Assembly: GCA_034766995.1 (NCBI GenBank)
Contig: CM068313.1
Span: 39,300,996-39,364,995, forward strand
DNA length: 64,000 bases
Reading direction: 5' to 3'
Source: Acanthacorydalis orientalis
Taxonomy: Eukaryota > Arthropoda > Insecta > Megaloptera > Corydalidae
In this document: piece by piece, positions 12,960 to 23,963 of the stretch
Position numbering within the stretch: the first letter of the stretch is position 1
Layout: each line of letters starts with the position of its first letter
Notes under the pieces: generated by a model
The model's database searches: none
Seen by the model: the letters and a program-made list of their open reading frames with translations, nothing else
What the model was told of the DNA's origin: nothing
Made by a program: the position numbers and the translations under genes

Positions 12960-13381
12960 GTGTATGTGGTGTACAAATTAATTCGGTGCCTTTTTTATAG
13001 AAACTGAAAGTTTATTTACGAAATAATGGAATATATTTAAATACTCAAAATATCCTCCGTTATTTTATAAAACTTTTCTTCAACTCTCAGGTAACTGACA
13101 AATCCCTTGTTGAAAAAGCTGACGGCTTTGAATCGATGAAGAGGTGATGTATTTTCTGACATGTTCCACTGATTTAGCATTTTTATATGTTTTATGCGTC
13201 ACAACGACCTTCCCTCGAAATTGAACAAATCATTTCCGCGGCTTCGGTAGCATTTTTTTCAACTGGAATATGAAATGTATGTAAGGCCTAATATGCTATT
13301 TTTCGGACACCACCGTCTTCACTACTGTTTTTCGAGGTTATTCCAACTATTTAGCTAAGATACAAAATGTTTTTAATTTTT

Positions 13382-14112
13382 TTCACTAAGCTACCTATCC
13401 CCACAGAATATTTGCCTCCTTCAAAATGCGCCTCCATTCATTTCTATTATTCGGTTTTTGTCGTTACCCTGGAATTATTACGGAGCTTATATCCTCTTCT
13501 ACTCCATCCATCCACTTTCTTTTCGGTCTGCCTATGGATCGCTTGTGAGTAGGTTTTGTGCTGAATATGTTGACTGGCAACCCATTGCCATCCATTCGTG
13601 TGAGATGTCCTAATCAACTAAGTCGCTGGATTTTGATGGCTGTTATAATATTATTTTTGAAAAGATTATCCAGTTAAATATTCATACGAATTCTCCATTC
13701 ATTTCTACCAATTACTACATATATTTTTCTGAGGATTCTACGTTCAAATGTTTGAAGTCTTCGCATGTCCGCCTTACTCAGAGTCATGACTACTTCTGCA
13801 TAAATAACAACTGAGCGGATGATTGTTTTATAGATTTTACATTTTACTTCCAGTGATATACTACGGAACTGTAGCAAATACTCTAGACTAAAATAGGATT
13901 TGTTCCCTAACATCACTCTATGCTTAATTTTTCTGTAGTCGTTTTCACAGTTTATAATTATCTAGAGGTATACAAACTCCTTCACTACTTGGTAGTTGTG
14001 GTCTCCTACTTCTAGATTAAGATCCAACTTCGACGTACCTCTGTTCACCTCATGTACCTTTGTCTTCCCTTCATTTACAAGAAGGATTATGTTTTTACTG
14101 CCACGTGGATGT
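13382..14112 (-). mobile_element. Non-LTR retrotransposon 3' fragment nested in mariner
   Basis: Inserted on the minus strand into the mariner. A candidate target duplication TGTTTTTAATTTT (about 13369-13381) / TGTTTTTAAATTTT (about 14113-14126) brackets it. A run of T on the plus strand at the left edge corresponds to a short poly(A) tail at the element's 3' end. The upstream part of the element is missing, as expected for 5'-truncated target-primed insertion. Confidence 0.75.
13400..13916 (-). pseudogene. Reverse transcriptase C-terminal region of a non-LTR element
   Basis: The open part (13674-13916) includes SISLEVKCKIYKTIIRSVV and KADMRRLQTFERRILRKIYV, the thumb/connection motif of non-LTR retrotransposon RT (family form: K..LYK.LIRPVLTYG...W.L....RL..FERR.LR.I). 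After a break it continues as IKIQRLSWLGHLTRMDGNGL, then IGRPKRKWMDGVEED and RNEWRRILKEA, the usual RT tail (RL.W.GH..RM and GRP...W.D.V..D). It is truncated on the N-terminal side before the YxDD site and broken by stops. The clade (CR1/Jockey/R1-like) is not resolved. Confidence 0.8.
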
Positions 14113-14223
14113 TGTTTTTAAATTTTCCCATTTAAAAATCTTAAAACGACGAAAAAATATTTTAATTTCAAACACAGTTATGATTGATTCAATTTAAAGG
14201 CACTGAATTAATTTGTACACCTA

Positions 14224-14245
14224 GTATATATATATATATATATAT

Positions 14246-14284
<39 letters not shown>
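14224..14284. repeat. (TA)n microsatellite
   Basis: Begins at the right target TA of mariner family G, with one ACACA interruption. With the array at 12823 it encloses the element. Confidence 0.95.
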
Positions 14285-14285
<1 letters not shown>

Positions 14286-15574
14286 CTAGTAAAATAAAAA
14301 GTGGATCATTGAAACGAAAATAGCTTAGATAAACCTAATTACAATCATATTGAACTCATATCAGTTCTAATATAAAACATAAATCAAAATAAATTACTTA
14401 TTTTAAATTTAACAGTACACAGTTATAACAAACAGAATACTGAAAATGTGCAACTAGAAACAATAAAGCCAGAAAAGAACAATATAAAAGAGAAGACGAA
14501 TTTTACAGCGAGGATTAAACTAACAGAAATAATAAATTTTCGCAAAAAATTAAGATTTTTTCATTTTGTTATATACGTGACCTCATCTTCTTTAACTCTA
14601 TGTAATAATGTAAAAAAAACATTGTATTATACTTGTTTAATATATTCATTAAACATTTTATTATTTGCCTACTCTATATCAACCCTTACATATAAGATTA
14701 TGAGTGGAATGACAATATTTTGAAAAATATGGTTTATGTCAGAAAATTATGTAATCTTTTCTTATGTTTTCAGAAAAATCTTTTAATACGATTTCATTTT
14801 AACAAAATTCACAAAGAAAATAAATCGCATACAATTAATCGTTACTGATTCTGATACACAAACGAATATTATTTAAACATTTTTTTCAAATACACACATG
14901 CTTATAAACTAACTGTTCAAACCAGTGTACTGAAAATATCGATACAAATAACAGCATATTTAAAAAAAATGATTTATTAGTGATTACGAATCCCCTGAAG
15001 AATTGTTTGGAAGGAAAAATATTATTACTGATAAACATTTATCTTTTAAATTTTATTTAATACTATAATAATTTATAACAAAATTATTTATTCTTTATAT
15101 TTATTAATGAATAACTAGTTTTATTTTCCAATATGTGTATAACAAAACATATTCGGTACAGTTATTCAGGATATTATGAATACATATTCTATGAACGTTA
15201 TAATTAACTTTTTATAATACCATTTTAAAATTAGAATATTTTAACCAAACTTTTAATATGAAGATTTATGTCCAAAAAAAGCTTACAACAAAAAAACCTT
15301 ACATATAAATTATATTCTTCCTCAGAGTAATAAATTCATATATTATTTTATTTATGTACTGTTAACTCTCTACAATGATAAATCTATTGAAAAAAATATA
15401 TATCTGCATACATAAGTAGTTCACATCAAGTGACTTATTCACTCTCCGCAAGCTATTAATCAATGTTTCTAATATCAAAGTTATAACTATCAAACTAGAA
15501 GTAATTATAATACAAAAATAAGTAATTTATTAAACACTCATTTATACAACTTATGAAAAAAACATATATACATT
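14285..15574. other. AT-rich spacer
   Basis: The 91-codon plus-strand frame at 14448-14723 has K/N-rich then hydrophobic composition typical of AT-rich chance frames and no recognisable domain. Confidence 0.5.
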
Positions 15575-15631
15575 TATATATATAGAGAGAGAGAGAGAGA
15601 CACACACACAGAGAGAAAGAGAGGGAAAGAC
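15575..15631. repeat. (TA)(GA)(CA) compound microsatellite
   Basis: Consecutive TA, GA, CA and GA/GGAAAG purine tracts. Confidence 0.9.
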
Positions 15632-15907
15632 AGTTGATGAAGAGATTTCGGAATATTATTTAAACAGTCAATCAATCTTTTTTATTCTCCCTTTTTGCAT
15701 ATAATTAATTTTTTCTCGTTTACATTTCTTTTTTTTTTGATAAATTTTATTTGTTTAAATTATATTTCAGTCAATAGAAGTATTTGGTTATTTTCATTTT
15801 GAGTTTCAATTTCTAGTAAAATTTATCAATTTTAAGAATTAAATACAACAAATCAAAACGATATTTTATTGTATTTTTTTTGTTACAAAATGTGTTTAAT
15901 TTTTCAA

Positions 15908-15960
15908 ATGAATGATGGTACCAAATCATAAAAATTTACTAAATATATCAAACGACTCAC
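15908..15960. mobile_element. Solo terminal fragment of mariner family I
   Basis: Reads ATGATGGTACC, then ATCATAAAAATTTACT, then ATATCAAACGACTCAC, matching the right terminus of the element at 27546-28361 (ATGGTAGCG...ATCATAAAAAATTACC...TTATCAAACGACCCAC). A TA array follows directly. No transposase or opposite end is seen. Confidence 0.65.
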
Positions 15961-15962
15961 GT

Positions 15963-15964
15963 AC

Positions 15965-16021
<57 letters not shown>
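15963..16021. repeat. (TA)n microsatellite
   Basis: Pure TA sandwiched between two mariner terminal fragments of different families. Confidence 0.95.
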
Positions 16022-16023
<2 letters not shown>

Positions 16024-16024
<1 letters not shown>

Positions 16025-16181
16025 TTAGGTTATGCCCCAGCTATTTGGTCAAGATATATAGTATTTATATTTATATGTTAAGGTTGGCACTTCAAAATCT
16101 TAAAACGACAAGAAAAATATTTTAATTTAAACCAGAATTATGACTGAGTCAATGTTAATGCACCGAATTAATTTTTACACC
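16024..16181 (-). mobile_element. Mariner family G terminal fragment
   Basis: Shares GGTTATGCC, TTTGGTCAAGATA, GTTGGCACTTCAAAATC and the terminus CACCGAATTAATTTTTACACC with the copies at 12968 and 50625. TA follows at 16182. Only the right 158 bp remain; the TA array at 15963 sits at the break. Confidence 0.75.
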
Positions 16182-16265
16182 TAATATAATGATTTTTTTG
16201 TTTTATTGTTCTGTTATCTCAAAAAAACGTGTGCTTTAAAAAAGATATCGGAATGTGTACGCGAA

Positions 16266-16275
16266 TATATATGTA

Positions 16276-16341
<66 letters not shown>
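16266..16341. repeat. (TA)n microsatellite then (CAG)n-like
   Basis: TA array followed by TATATCAGCAGCAGCAG. The 62-codon frame here is repeat translation. Confidence 0.95.
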
Positions 16342-16342
<1 letters not shown>

Positions 16343-16639
16343 CAGCAGCAGCAGTAGGAGCAGCTATGTATGTATAAATGGATATATTTTGTGATATCTA
16401 AATGAACTGTCTCCTAATTGTCTTTCTTTTTAAAAATCATACATGATTTTAATAAGCTCCTATTTTTCAAATCACTGATATATTAAATTTATAAAACTAC
16501 ATAAAATAAAGTTTTATAATATTATACATTTTTTATCTTGTTGTTTAATAACAACTTTAAATTCATTATTTAAATATTTTATAAAGCACGAATAATAAAA
16601 CTTTTAACAGATTCAGATTAGATTAACTATCTATTTATG

Positions 16640-16702
<63 letters not shown>
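16640..16702. repeat. (TA)n microsatellite
   Basis: Pure TA of about 60 bp, preceded by ATGTATGT. Confidence 0.95.
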
Positions 16703-16705
<3 letters not shown>

Positions 16706-16804
16706 TCTAGTACAGAAACAAAACGAAAAACAATAAATGTATTTGTTTCCTGTGTCTATTGATAAGATATCATCTCAATATTCCAATTGATATCAATATT
16801 TTGA

Positions 16805-17045
16805 AATCAATTAAATGCATATTTACTCGTACTCGCGTACAATTGCATTGTTTATGTATAAGAAATGTAGTTCACATGAGTGTCACATTTCTTGTTTACT
16901 TAATCTAGTGCATAGCGTGAAGTACGTTATTAGCACAAGCGACGTGCGTAACGAGGCTGTAGAACAAAATGAGTGTCATTCTGTGGTGAATTACTCCCGG
17001 AAACTTTGATTTTGACCTAGTATCAGTAGTACACCGCTCAAATAT
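16805..17045 (+). other. Complex stretch with an unassigned 64-codon frame
   Basis: Positions 16815-17009 are open (start MHIYSYSRTIALF, end VNYSRKL) and richer in G+C than the flanks, but no domain, signal or splice site supports a gene. It could be single-copy non-coding DNA or an unrecognised repeat. Confidence 0.25.
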
Positions 17046-17148
17046 TTATAGGCTCCGTGTGAAAAAATCTGTTCTTGATAACATGACTTTCTTTAAATAT
17101 ACTTAATATAAATATGCTCACTCGTTTGTCCACGTGCGCATTTTGTAT

Positions 17149-17205
<57 letters not shown>

Positions 17206-17222
17206 CATATATATATATACAT
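17149..17222. repeat. (CA)n(TA)n microsatellite
   Basis: A CA run of about 20 bp changes to TA with single TATG and TACA interruptions. Open frames on both strands here are repeat artefacts. Confidence 0.95.
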
Positions 17223-17437
17223 TTACAGACATATATATGTTTATAAATATATTTACTTTTACAGAACTTGGATGCTGACAATAATTGTTCCATTTCTCTT
17301 GAATTATATTCTTTTACATATGTTTATATTTCCTGACAATATATTAACTATGTATCGTTCATGATGCCTTATTTCCATTTTTAGTATTTCATAGGATTTT
17401 TCTAATATTAATAAAAGCAATGTACATATAGATATAA

Positions 17438-17440
<3 letters not shown>

Positions 17441-17493
<53 letters not shown>
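17441..17493. repeat. (TA)n microsatellite
   Basis: Pure TA of about 53 bp. Confidence 0.95.
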
Positions 17494-17497
<4 letters not shown>

Positions 17498-17612
17498 CGC
17501 CATATACTACTGCCACATTTTCTTTACTTTCAAATTACTGAAACTGAATTAGCAACTAAACATCGTTGTGAATTTTAAAATCAAATTGAAATTTTTGATT
17601 TTAATTATTGTC

Positions 17613-17653
17613 TAATAAAGAAAGACTCGACAGTACTGAAACATCTAAATCAT
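17613..17653. other. Short sequence shared with the Tigger element right edge
   Basis: ATAAAGAAAGACTCGAC and GTACT, then ACATCTAAATCAT after 3 bp, match 23026-23069, where the gap is 8 bp. The second block lies outside the inferred Tigger TIR, so either the element is longer than I drew it or both sit in a common repeat. Confidence 0.5.
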
Positions 17654-18141
17654 CAGGGTAGAAGTTCTATTCTAAAAGTAGCATACATAAAATACTATTT
17701 TTCATTAGTCACTGTAGACATAAATAACATAAAAACTTCTAATAACCGTTTCAATTAAAATAATTATGTCTATAATTCAATATATAAATTTTATTTAATT
17801 AAATTTCCGTGTTGTGAATGAAGTGTATTGTTATATTTTCCACTTCTTTGCGTTTCGTTTAAACTGTGTGTTACTTATTTTAATTGTTTTTATTTAAATT
17901 ATATCGTAATTACATTTCTGTTGAATATAATCCACAAATAATAATAAATTTCAAAGTCACAAATTTAACGATTTTCATTTAAATGTTAATTTACGAATTT
18001 AAATATCAAGTTGATTTCAATTGTTAATACCGTTTCGAATTTTACAGCAACAAGCAGTGAGTCAATTTGGACACTAATTAAAATTTAACTATTTAATTAG
18101 CTTTTTAATTACACACTTCGTGATTTTTTATCCCGAAAGTG

Positions 18142-18142
<1 letters not shown>

Positions 18143-18191
<49 letters not shown>

Positions 18192-18209
18192 TATGTATAT
18201 ATATATATG
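18143..18209. repeat. (TA)n microsatellite
   Basis: TA with an AAATATATG interruption. The minus-strand frame across it is not a gene. Confidence 0.95.
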
Positions 18210-18443
18210 TAAGCCTGTGTGTGTGATTGCAATAGAAAATTTAACGGAAATATCTAGTATGAATGAATAAAATATATCACAAATTTCAATGAAAATAAAA
18301 CAAGCAATGTAACTATCGACACCCAAACCTTGCAACAAATCAGATAATTATTTGTTTGAATTGTAATATTATTAACTATAAAACTTCTCTTTAGTTTATT
18401 GCTGTTTTTATGCGTTTTACATTAGTAATATAGCTATTGATAT

Positions 18444-18448
<5 letters not shown>

Positions 18449-18511
<63 letters not shown>
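18449..18511. repeat. (TA)n microsatellite
   Basis: Runs directly into the left terminus of the family A mariner at 18513. Confidence 0.95.
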
Positions 18512-18512
<1 letters not shown>

Positions 18513-18514
<2 letters not shown>

Positions 18515-19070
18515 AGGTTTGTAGGAAAATAGTTGCGTTTTTTATTTTCTGAATTCTAACCTTAATTTTTTTCGATGAAAGTCTCATTTCATCGTGTTCA
18601 TGTTAATATTATTTTAAAGTGTATTTTTCGGTCTGTATTTTGATAACATCGATTTTGGTTTTATTATTAATTTTTCTTCAAATTGGGTTATGGAAATCAA
18701 GATGGAAAATAAGCAAATAAGAATATTTTTGTATGAGTTTAAAACGAGTGATAAATCATCAGACACTGCACCTAAACTAAACGATGCTTTTGGTGTGGAT
18801 ACTGTTAAGGAATATACAGTGCAATGGTGGTTTCAAAAATTGGGTGTTGGGGACAAGAGCCTTAAAGATGAAGAAGATCACTGGCGTCCTTCTTTAGTTC
18901 ATAATGGTCATCTGAATGTATTTTGTTGAATCATAACTATGCACAACATTTCGAGAGCTTGTACAAAAGTAAGTCATTAGTCATCCAATAATTCTGTAGC
19001 AGTTAAAACCACTTGAACTAAAAAATGTATATGAAGGTCAAAAATCGCAATTATTTTTCTACCAACCTAA
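18513..19070 (+). mobile_element. Mariner family A copy (558 bp)
   Basis: Starts TTAGGTTTGTAGGAAAATAG immediately after a TA array and ends CGCAATTATTTTTCTACC then AACCTAA, followed by TA at 19071-19072. The left TA duplication has decayed. The internal plan is the same as in the other copies: 5' UTR with GTGTTCATGTTAATATTATT, DNA-binding region, then the 3' terminus with no catalytic domain. Confidence 0.85.
18702..18929 (+). pseudogene. Mariner family A DNA-binding domain, best-preserved HTH1 frame
   Basis: From ATG 18702, MENKQIRIFLYEFKT opens 75 codons covering the first helix-turn-helix (family form: R..LLYEFK.G.SA.E.AR.IN..FG), KLNDAFGVDTVKEYTVQWWF (helix 3 and the WWF signature) and an acidic linker ending PSLVHNGHLN before a stop. 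The frame then shifts; remnants of HTH2 (ISRACTK, SHPTIL-like, LKPLELKNVYEG-like) persist to 19040. In mariner transposases this segment recognises the TIR. No D of the DD34D triad remains. I chose 18702 rather than 18690 because MEKKQ is the conserved start in sister copies. Confidence 0.8.
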
Positions 19071-19186
19071 TACATATATATAGAGAGAGATTTCATTTTA
19101 AGGCTTTACAATATCTGATAATATATATTATTTGATAATAACAAATAATTCCTATGTTAAATAACATATCTTATATAATAAACCAG

Positions 19187-19399
19187 TCTAGTTTATCCGA
19201 AAGATCTTCATGGGTCCGTGGATAACAACTGAGGGGTCCGCAAGAAATTAATTTTTGCAAATAAATGTTTTACATTATGAACAGCCTTGAGGAAATACAA
19301 CGGGCTGTACAGACAGGGAACACAATCATCTCCAAAGGAGTCCGCGGCATTTTTCAGATTGATATAGAGGTCTTCTACATTAAAAATTGAGAATCGCTA
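19187..19399. mobile_element. hAT-like non-autonomous fragment
   Basis: Contains GGGTCCGTGGATAACAA, GGGGTCCGCAAG, GAGTCCGCGGCATTTTTCAG and ends ATTGAGAATCGCTA. Reverse-complemented this end reads TAGCGATTCTCAAT, resembling the CAGYGGTTCTCAA terminus of many hAT elements, whose ends often carry GGGTCCGC repeats. The left TIR is not found, so only one end is supported. Confidence 0.45.
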
Positions 19400-19509
19400 T
19401 TCTAAACCATAAATTCATTATGTAACTTGACAGGTGACAGTTCAAGCTTGTTTTAGAAAAAAAAATGCACGATTTAGTTGACAGTTGTTGTAGTGTGTAT
19501 CGTAAAGAT

Positions 19510-20494
19510 GCCTCAAAACTACGGTAGTGTTAGAATTGGTTTACTAAATTTCGGTCTAGAGATTTTGATGTTAAAGATGCTTAAGAAAGTCAATTGAAGT
19601 TGATGATGACAAAATAAAGACATTGATCGAATCCAATCAGAGTTCAACGACACGAGAGATTACTGAGAATCTTAATATATCAAAATTGAATGTTTAAGAT
19701 TATTTAAAACAACTTGGATATATTAGTTAGGTTGATAGTTGGGTACCACACGAGCTCAATGAAATTAATCTCACTAAGCGCATTGGAATCTGTGATTCTC
19801 TCTTGAAACGTGAAGAAAACGAACCATTTTTGAAACCTATGACAACCAGCGATAAAAAATGGATCGTCTATAACAACGTCGAACGAAAAAGATCATAGAA
19901 CAAGCGTGATTAATCTGCTCCAAACACTTCAAAAGCAGATATTCGCCAAAGGAAGATTATTCTGTCTATCTGGTGGGATTTCAAAGGTATTATGTATTTT
20001 GAGCTGTTTCTAAGGAACCAAACCATTAATTCGGATGTGTACTGTCGTCAACTGGATAAATTAAATGATTCCATCGAACAGAAGCATCCAGAATTGGTGA
20101 ATCGCAAAAGTGTTGTGTTTCACTATGATAACGCTTGACCACATACAAGTTTGGTCACTCGTCAAAAATTGTAGCAACTTGGATGGAATGTGTTACCACA
20201 TCCACCATATTCGCCAGACCTGACATCATCAGACTACCATTTGTTTCGATCATTACAAAACGCCTTGAATGGTAAAACTTTCACTGCTATTGAGAATATA
20301 GAATCGTTCTTGGAACTGTTTTTTGTCGAAAAAGATAATAAATTTTTTGAGCGCGGGGGATGAAGTTGTCCAAGAGATGTCAAAAGTTAATCGAATAAAA
20401 TGGACAATATACTGTTTAATAAAGTTTATATTTTCTATGAAAAAACGCCTTTCATTTACAAAGAAGAAAACCCAATTACTTTTTGGCCAACCCA
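19510..20494 (+). mobile_element. Mariner, nearly complete but decayed (H)
   Basis: Transposase sequence from the end of HTH1 through the C-terminus is followed by a 3' terminal repeat CCAATTACTTTTTGGCC then AACCC, reverse complement GGGTTGGCCAAAAAGTAATT, a typical mariner terminus. The left TIR and the first 60 or so codons are not recognisable upstream of 19510. This lineage is separate from families A, G, I and K. Confidence 0.8.
19530..20440 (+). pseudogene. Mariner transposase (DD34D), decayed
   Basis: In order: EWFTKFRSRDFDVKD (end of HTH1), IEVDDDKIKTLIESNQS and TTREITENLNISKLNV (HTH2), DYLKQLGYIS, then SWVPHELNEINLTKRIGICD, the WVPHEL motif of mariners. DKKWIVYNNVERKRS marks the first catalytic D, IWWDFKGIMYFELF follows, FHYDNA-PHTS the second, and PPYSPDLTSSDYHLF the third. 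Stops follow RSRDFDV, LNV, IS, the KRS block, NA and elsewhere, and the glycine-rich C-terminal FFERGG is followed by a stop. All three catalytic aspartates are readable but the frame is unusable. Confidence 0.85.
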
Positions 20495-20753
20495 ACCCTC
20501 ACCTTCAACCCATTAATATTAAAAATGATCATGTAATAATAATACATAAAAATATATAGGAAAATATAAAGAGATATTGTGATCCATTTGAAAATATCCA
20601 TTGAAATGAATCCATTGAAATGATCCATTTGAAAAAATGTACATAACTAAAATTGAATTGATAACTAAATTAATAGTGTTATTATTAACAATCGTTTCAA
20701 AATAAAAAAGATAATATAAATAATAGAAACATAAATGTGTTTGTGCCTGTGCA

Positions 20754-20759
20754 TATATA

Positions 20760-20806
<47 letters not shown>
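20754..20806. repeat. (TA)n microsatellite
   Basis: Pure TA flanked by ATGCATATATATGCA and ATGCATGTTTGTATG. Confidence 0.95.
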
Positions 20807-20808
<2 letters not shown>

Positions 20809-20899
20809 GCATGTTTGTATGTATGTATATTAATACGTGTGTGACCATGTGAATAATGTATTACTGACCCATGTTCCAACGAAAATAAAATAATCAACT

Positions 20900-21160
20900 T
20901 GAAATGCTACCGGACAAGTTGCCTCGTATTGATTACTTATAGATACAGGCGGCGTGAATGAAAAGAGAACAATTTCACACAGTTTACGGGTCTCATGTCC
21001 AATCAAAGAGGGCGTAAAAAGCAATCTAATCACGCAGGTAGACACACATAATCATTTCTTCACCTGTTTTATTCATTCGTCATCAACAGTAATAACAGGC
21101 GTGTATCATTTCGTTTTACACGACGCTTCATGGATACTTTTTTTCCGAATGAAATTCATA
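20900..21160. other. Complex non-coding island
   Basis: Balanced composition with GGCGGCGTGAATG, CCAATCAAAGAGGGCG (contains the TCF/LEF core ATCAAAG), CACCTG E-box at 21061-21066 and ACAGGCGTGTATCATTTCG. No transposon end and no convincing frame. Candidate regulatory element by composition and motifs only. Confidence 0.3.
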
Positions 21161-21714
21161 AAAAAAAATGTACGTTTATTATTCTATATAAAACACTATT
21201 CATTGGGATTCTAATTATAAATTTATTATGTATTTATTGCAACGATAAATAAAAATCGTCACTCGTGAGGTTAATTTCATTAACTAGATCAAGTTTAATT
21301 ATCCTTATTTTAAAAGATTTGCGAATACGTACATAGTTTTAATATATATATATATATATATTATTACAAATCTAATTTAAAGTAAGTAACATGTCATTGA
21401 ATCATTTACTGTGATTCTGATTACAAACTAATAATCGAATAATCACAATGTTTTGTAGTAGTCTACATTAACCAGCAATTATCAAATAAACTAAAATTAG
21501 TCAGTGTTATTTCAAGTAACATGCTGAATCAATTAATAATTTTTGATATATTGAATATTATATAAATTTTCAATAATTTAAATCATTTATTACATATTTT
21601 ATGGGCATTTTTTGTGTACGTATTGTTTCAAACCAAATTAAAAATAAATTTAAAATATTTAATTAATGAAATAAAACAACAGAAACATGAGCTATTTGCA
21701 GATCAAGCTTTGTA

Positions 21715-23044
21715 TAGTCAAGTCTCTTTTTATGCGGTAGATACGTTCTACCGAAAGCAGCATATAAAAAAAAATCGCACAAAAAAGACATAACTTACAT
21801 GAAAAAATTATGGACACGTTCCATAATTTCCTAAAACCGCATAAAACCAAAGCAATGAGTTAGAATACATCCAAAATTGCATAAAAAAGTTTAAGGAAAG
21901 TCAGAAAAATAAGAATGCCTAAAAAGTCTTTCGAAAATCATAAAGAGATTGGTTTAAAACTTAAAATAACTTTGTCTTTAGACTTTATTCATTTAATTTT
22001 ATTGAAAAGTATCAATTCTTTTTACATTTTTTCATCAGAATTATCATCACTATCTGACAATGTTCGATACTATTTGCGAACTGGTGCGAAATCACTTTCG
22101 TCGCTAGAAGAGATAATCAGCGCATCAGATCTGCATGGTAAAGACAATGGTTGTTCACAAACAGAATGAGCATCAACTTTGGTTTCGTTCTGTGTTGATT
22201 TTTTTCCTTCGACAATGTAATCAGTGATTAAACTTTGCGATGATGATTTTACTGATTTTTTATGCAATTCGAGATATCTAGACATACAATTCTTCAGCTC
22301 ACGTTGAAATTTGAAGGCTCGTTCTGAATTTGTGTCATTAACAAGACAATGATTCTCCAGTTTATTGGAAACTTGAAGACTTTCTCGAATTGCATTTGTA
22401 GTGGGGGTGATAGTTTTTTCTTCCGCTACACTATCGTTTTCTGGATCTTCGACGATATCTAAAGTTATACTGATAACATCATCGTCACTTAAGGCATTAT
22501 CCACAAGAAATTCGTCGACATTATTCTGGATAAAGGGTATCAAAACCTTCTCCAGCATTTTCATGTGCGAAAGTAAGAATTTCAGCTGATAATGTCGACG
22601 TTTGAATGATTTCACTGTTTGCAACACTTCCAAGCAAAGCTGCTTTCCAGCAAGCATTTAATGTTTGTGGTCTTATTTCAGGGATAGCAGATACAACATG
22701 ATTTAAACAGTCCAAAATAGATTGTTTTTTCCGAATATCAGTATTGTTAATAACATTTTTTTCTAGTTTATCTAATATAAATTGATAAATGCGCTTAACG
22801 TAGCATTTTTTTTTAAAATAGCAATTATTCCCTGATCTAATGGCTGAATAGTGCTTGTTTTATTGGGTGGAAAAAACACTACCTGCATATTTGAATGTTC
22901 TAAATGCTGATGACCTGGTGTCTTGTGAACAATTAATAGAACTTTGAAATTGAGAAATTTCTACTTCATATAATTTGCATGAAATATGCACCGTATTACT
23001 TTAAAACCGCATTAAAAAGATACGCATAAAGAAAGACTCGACTG
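21715..23044 (-). mobile_element. pogo/Tigger-type element, internally deleted (1330 bp)
   Basis: The right end, reverse-complemented, reads CAGTCGAGTCTTTCTTTATG and the left end TAGTCAAGTCTCTTTTTATG, both bordered by TA (21713-21714 and 23045-23046). TA target and a CAGT start fit pogo/Tigger. Subterminal ACCGCAT motifs recur on both sides. The HTH domains and the first catalytic region are missing: the 5' end joins directly to the middle of the DDE domain near 22960. Confidence 0.8.
22070..22960 (-). pseudogene. Tigger-type transposase, C-terminal half
   Basis: Read from 22960 downward: KVLLIVHKTPGHQHLEHSNM, the place of the LLLDNAPGH catalytic motif, with the D changed to H; then MQVVFFPPNKTSTIQPLDQG followed by IIAIL, a hallmark of Tigger/CENP-B-like DDE proteins. 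After a frameshift, ILDCLNHVVSAIPEIRPQTL, NACWKAALL follows the W.KA pattern of this family, then an acidic C-terminal region (frame 22070-22657) rich in D, E and S, ending with a DESDFAP-like tail. The open 195-codon frame is therefore a transposon tail and not a host gene. It cannot be active with the altered D. Confidence 0.8.
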
Positions 23045-23189
23045 TACTCGTGCAATACATCTAAATCATTTTTCACCACAATACAACTTAAAAATGAACT
23101 CTATCTTTAAAAATGTATATTTTATTAGAAAATAATTTCAAACGGCATTATTTCTGCATTGTACAACGAACAATTGATTATAAAAAGCA

Positions 23190-23490
23190 ATTATAAACAT
23201 TGAAATGCTTATAGCAACCGTAAAGAAAAATATAAATTGTTCTCCTCGATTCGGTCAATGAGACGCGCTCATGTCTGTTTCATCTGTGTTTGCTTCCAGA
23301 AGAAAATTAACTCCTGTAAATTGCTTGTGTGCATTTGTTTATTGAATCCTTATTCGCTGACAATGAAAGGTCGACATTAACGGCATGTTAGAGACAGGAT
23401 GCGGCTTACAGGTAGCCCGATTAGCTGTAACCGCAGTGCGACGTGCTATATAGAAACCAATACGTTGATGTGATTTAAAAAAAGGATTGA
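23190..23490. other. Complex non-coding island
   Basis: Contains CTCCTCGATTCGGTCAATGAG, GACGCGCTCATGTCTG, GGATGCGGCTTACAGG and CCGATTAGCTG; no frame and no TE signature. Candidate unique or regulatory sequence. Confidence 0.25.
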
Positions 23491-23932
23491 TGGATAAACA
23501 TTGAATTTATTGGATGAGATTTGCGTTCTTTTTGTTTTTTGCTTTTCGAAAAGTTGTTGATTCAACAATAACAAAACAAGTACGAGTAAACACGTAAAAC
23601 GAAATTGATATAAATGTTAATATTTATACAGAACATTGTGAACAACTTTTCAACAAGAAAATACTGTATTTATATGAAAAAGTAAATACGTCGTCAGGTA
23701 ATTTCAATGTAATTTCTTCTATGTAAAAGTTTTTTTAAAAAAAGATAAACTTTTACTGAAACGAATATTTCATTTTTAGTTCTTCCGTTTTCACTATCCT
23801 TATATATATATATATATCTATGTATGTATGTATATATATATATATAGAATAATTCAATTTAGGCTTCCACATGAAAGTTAAAAAATCATAAAAATTAAAA
23901 AAAATTATATTATTTTGTATTTAGTATTTTAG

Positions 23933-23963
<31 letters not shown>

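Larger units (their letters stand above)
12968..14221 (-). mobile_element. Mariner family G copy split by a non-LTR insertion
   Basis: The left end GGTGTACAAATTAATTCGG and the right end, reverse-complemented, GGTGTACAAATTAATTCAG are near-identical TIRs; TA follows the right end (14222-14223). Comparison with the uninterrupted copy at 50625-51130 shows mariner sequence at 12968-13381 and about 14113-14221, with unrelated sequence between. The minus strand encodes fragments of a transposase: KNATEAAEMICS near 13250 (N-terminal HTH) and AFSTRDLSVT and ITEDIL-like pieces near 13030-13130 (C-terminus), so the middle was already deleted before the retroelement landed. Confidence 0.8.

Noticed and set aside
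12740..12976. Open frames made of alternating I and Y, here and at many other sites
   Set aside because: They are translations of (TA)n arrays, open by chance on both strands.
13367..13552. Plus-strand 61-codon frame
   Set aside because: It is the antisense shadow of the non-LTR RT tail on the minus strand.
20253..20559. Overlapping frames on both strands near the end of mariner H
   Set aside because: They are shadows of the decayed transposase C-terminus and its 3' UTR.
22070..22657. 195-codon minus-strand frame as a host gene
   Set aside because: It is continuous with Tigger DDE motifs upstream (PPNKTSTIQPLDQG) and lies between inverted CAGTC-type ends, so it is a transposase C-terminus.
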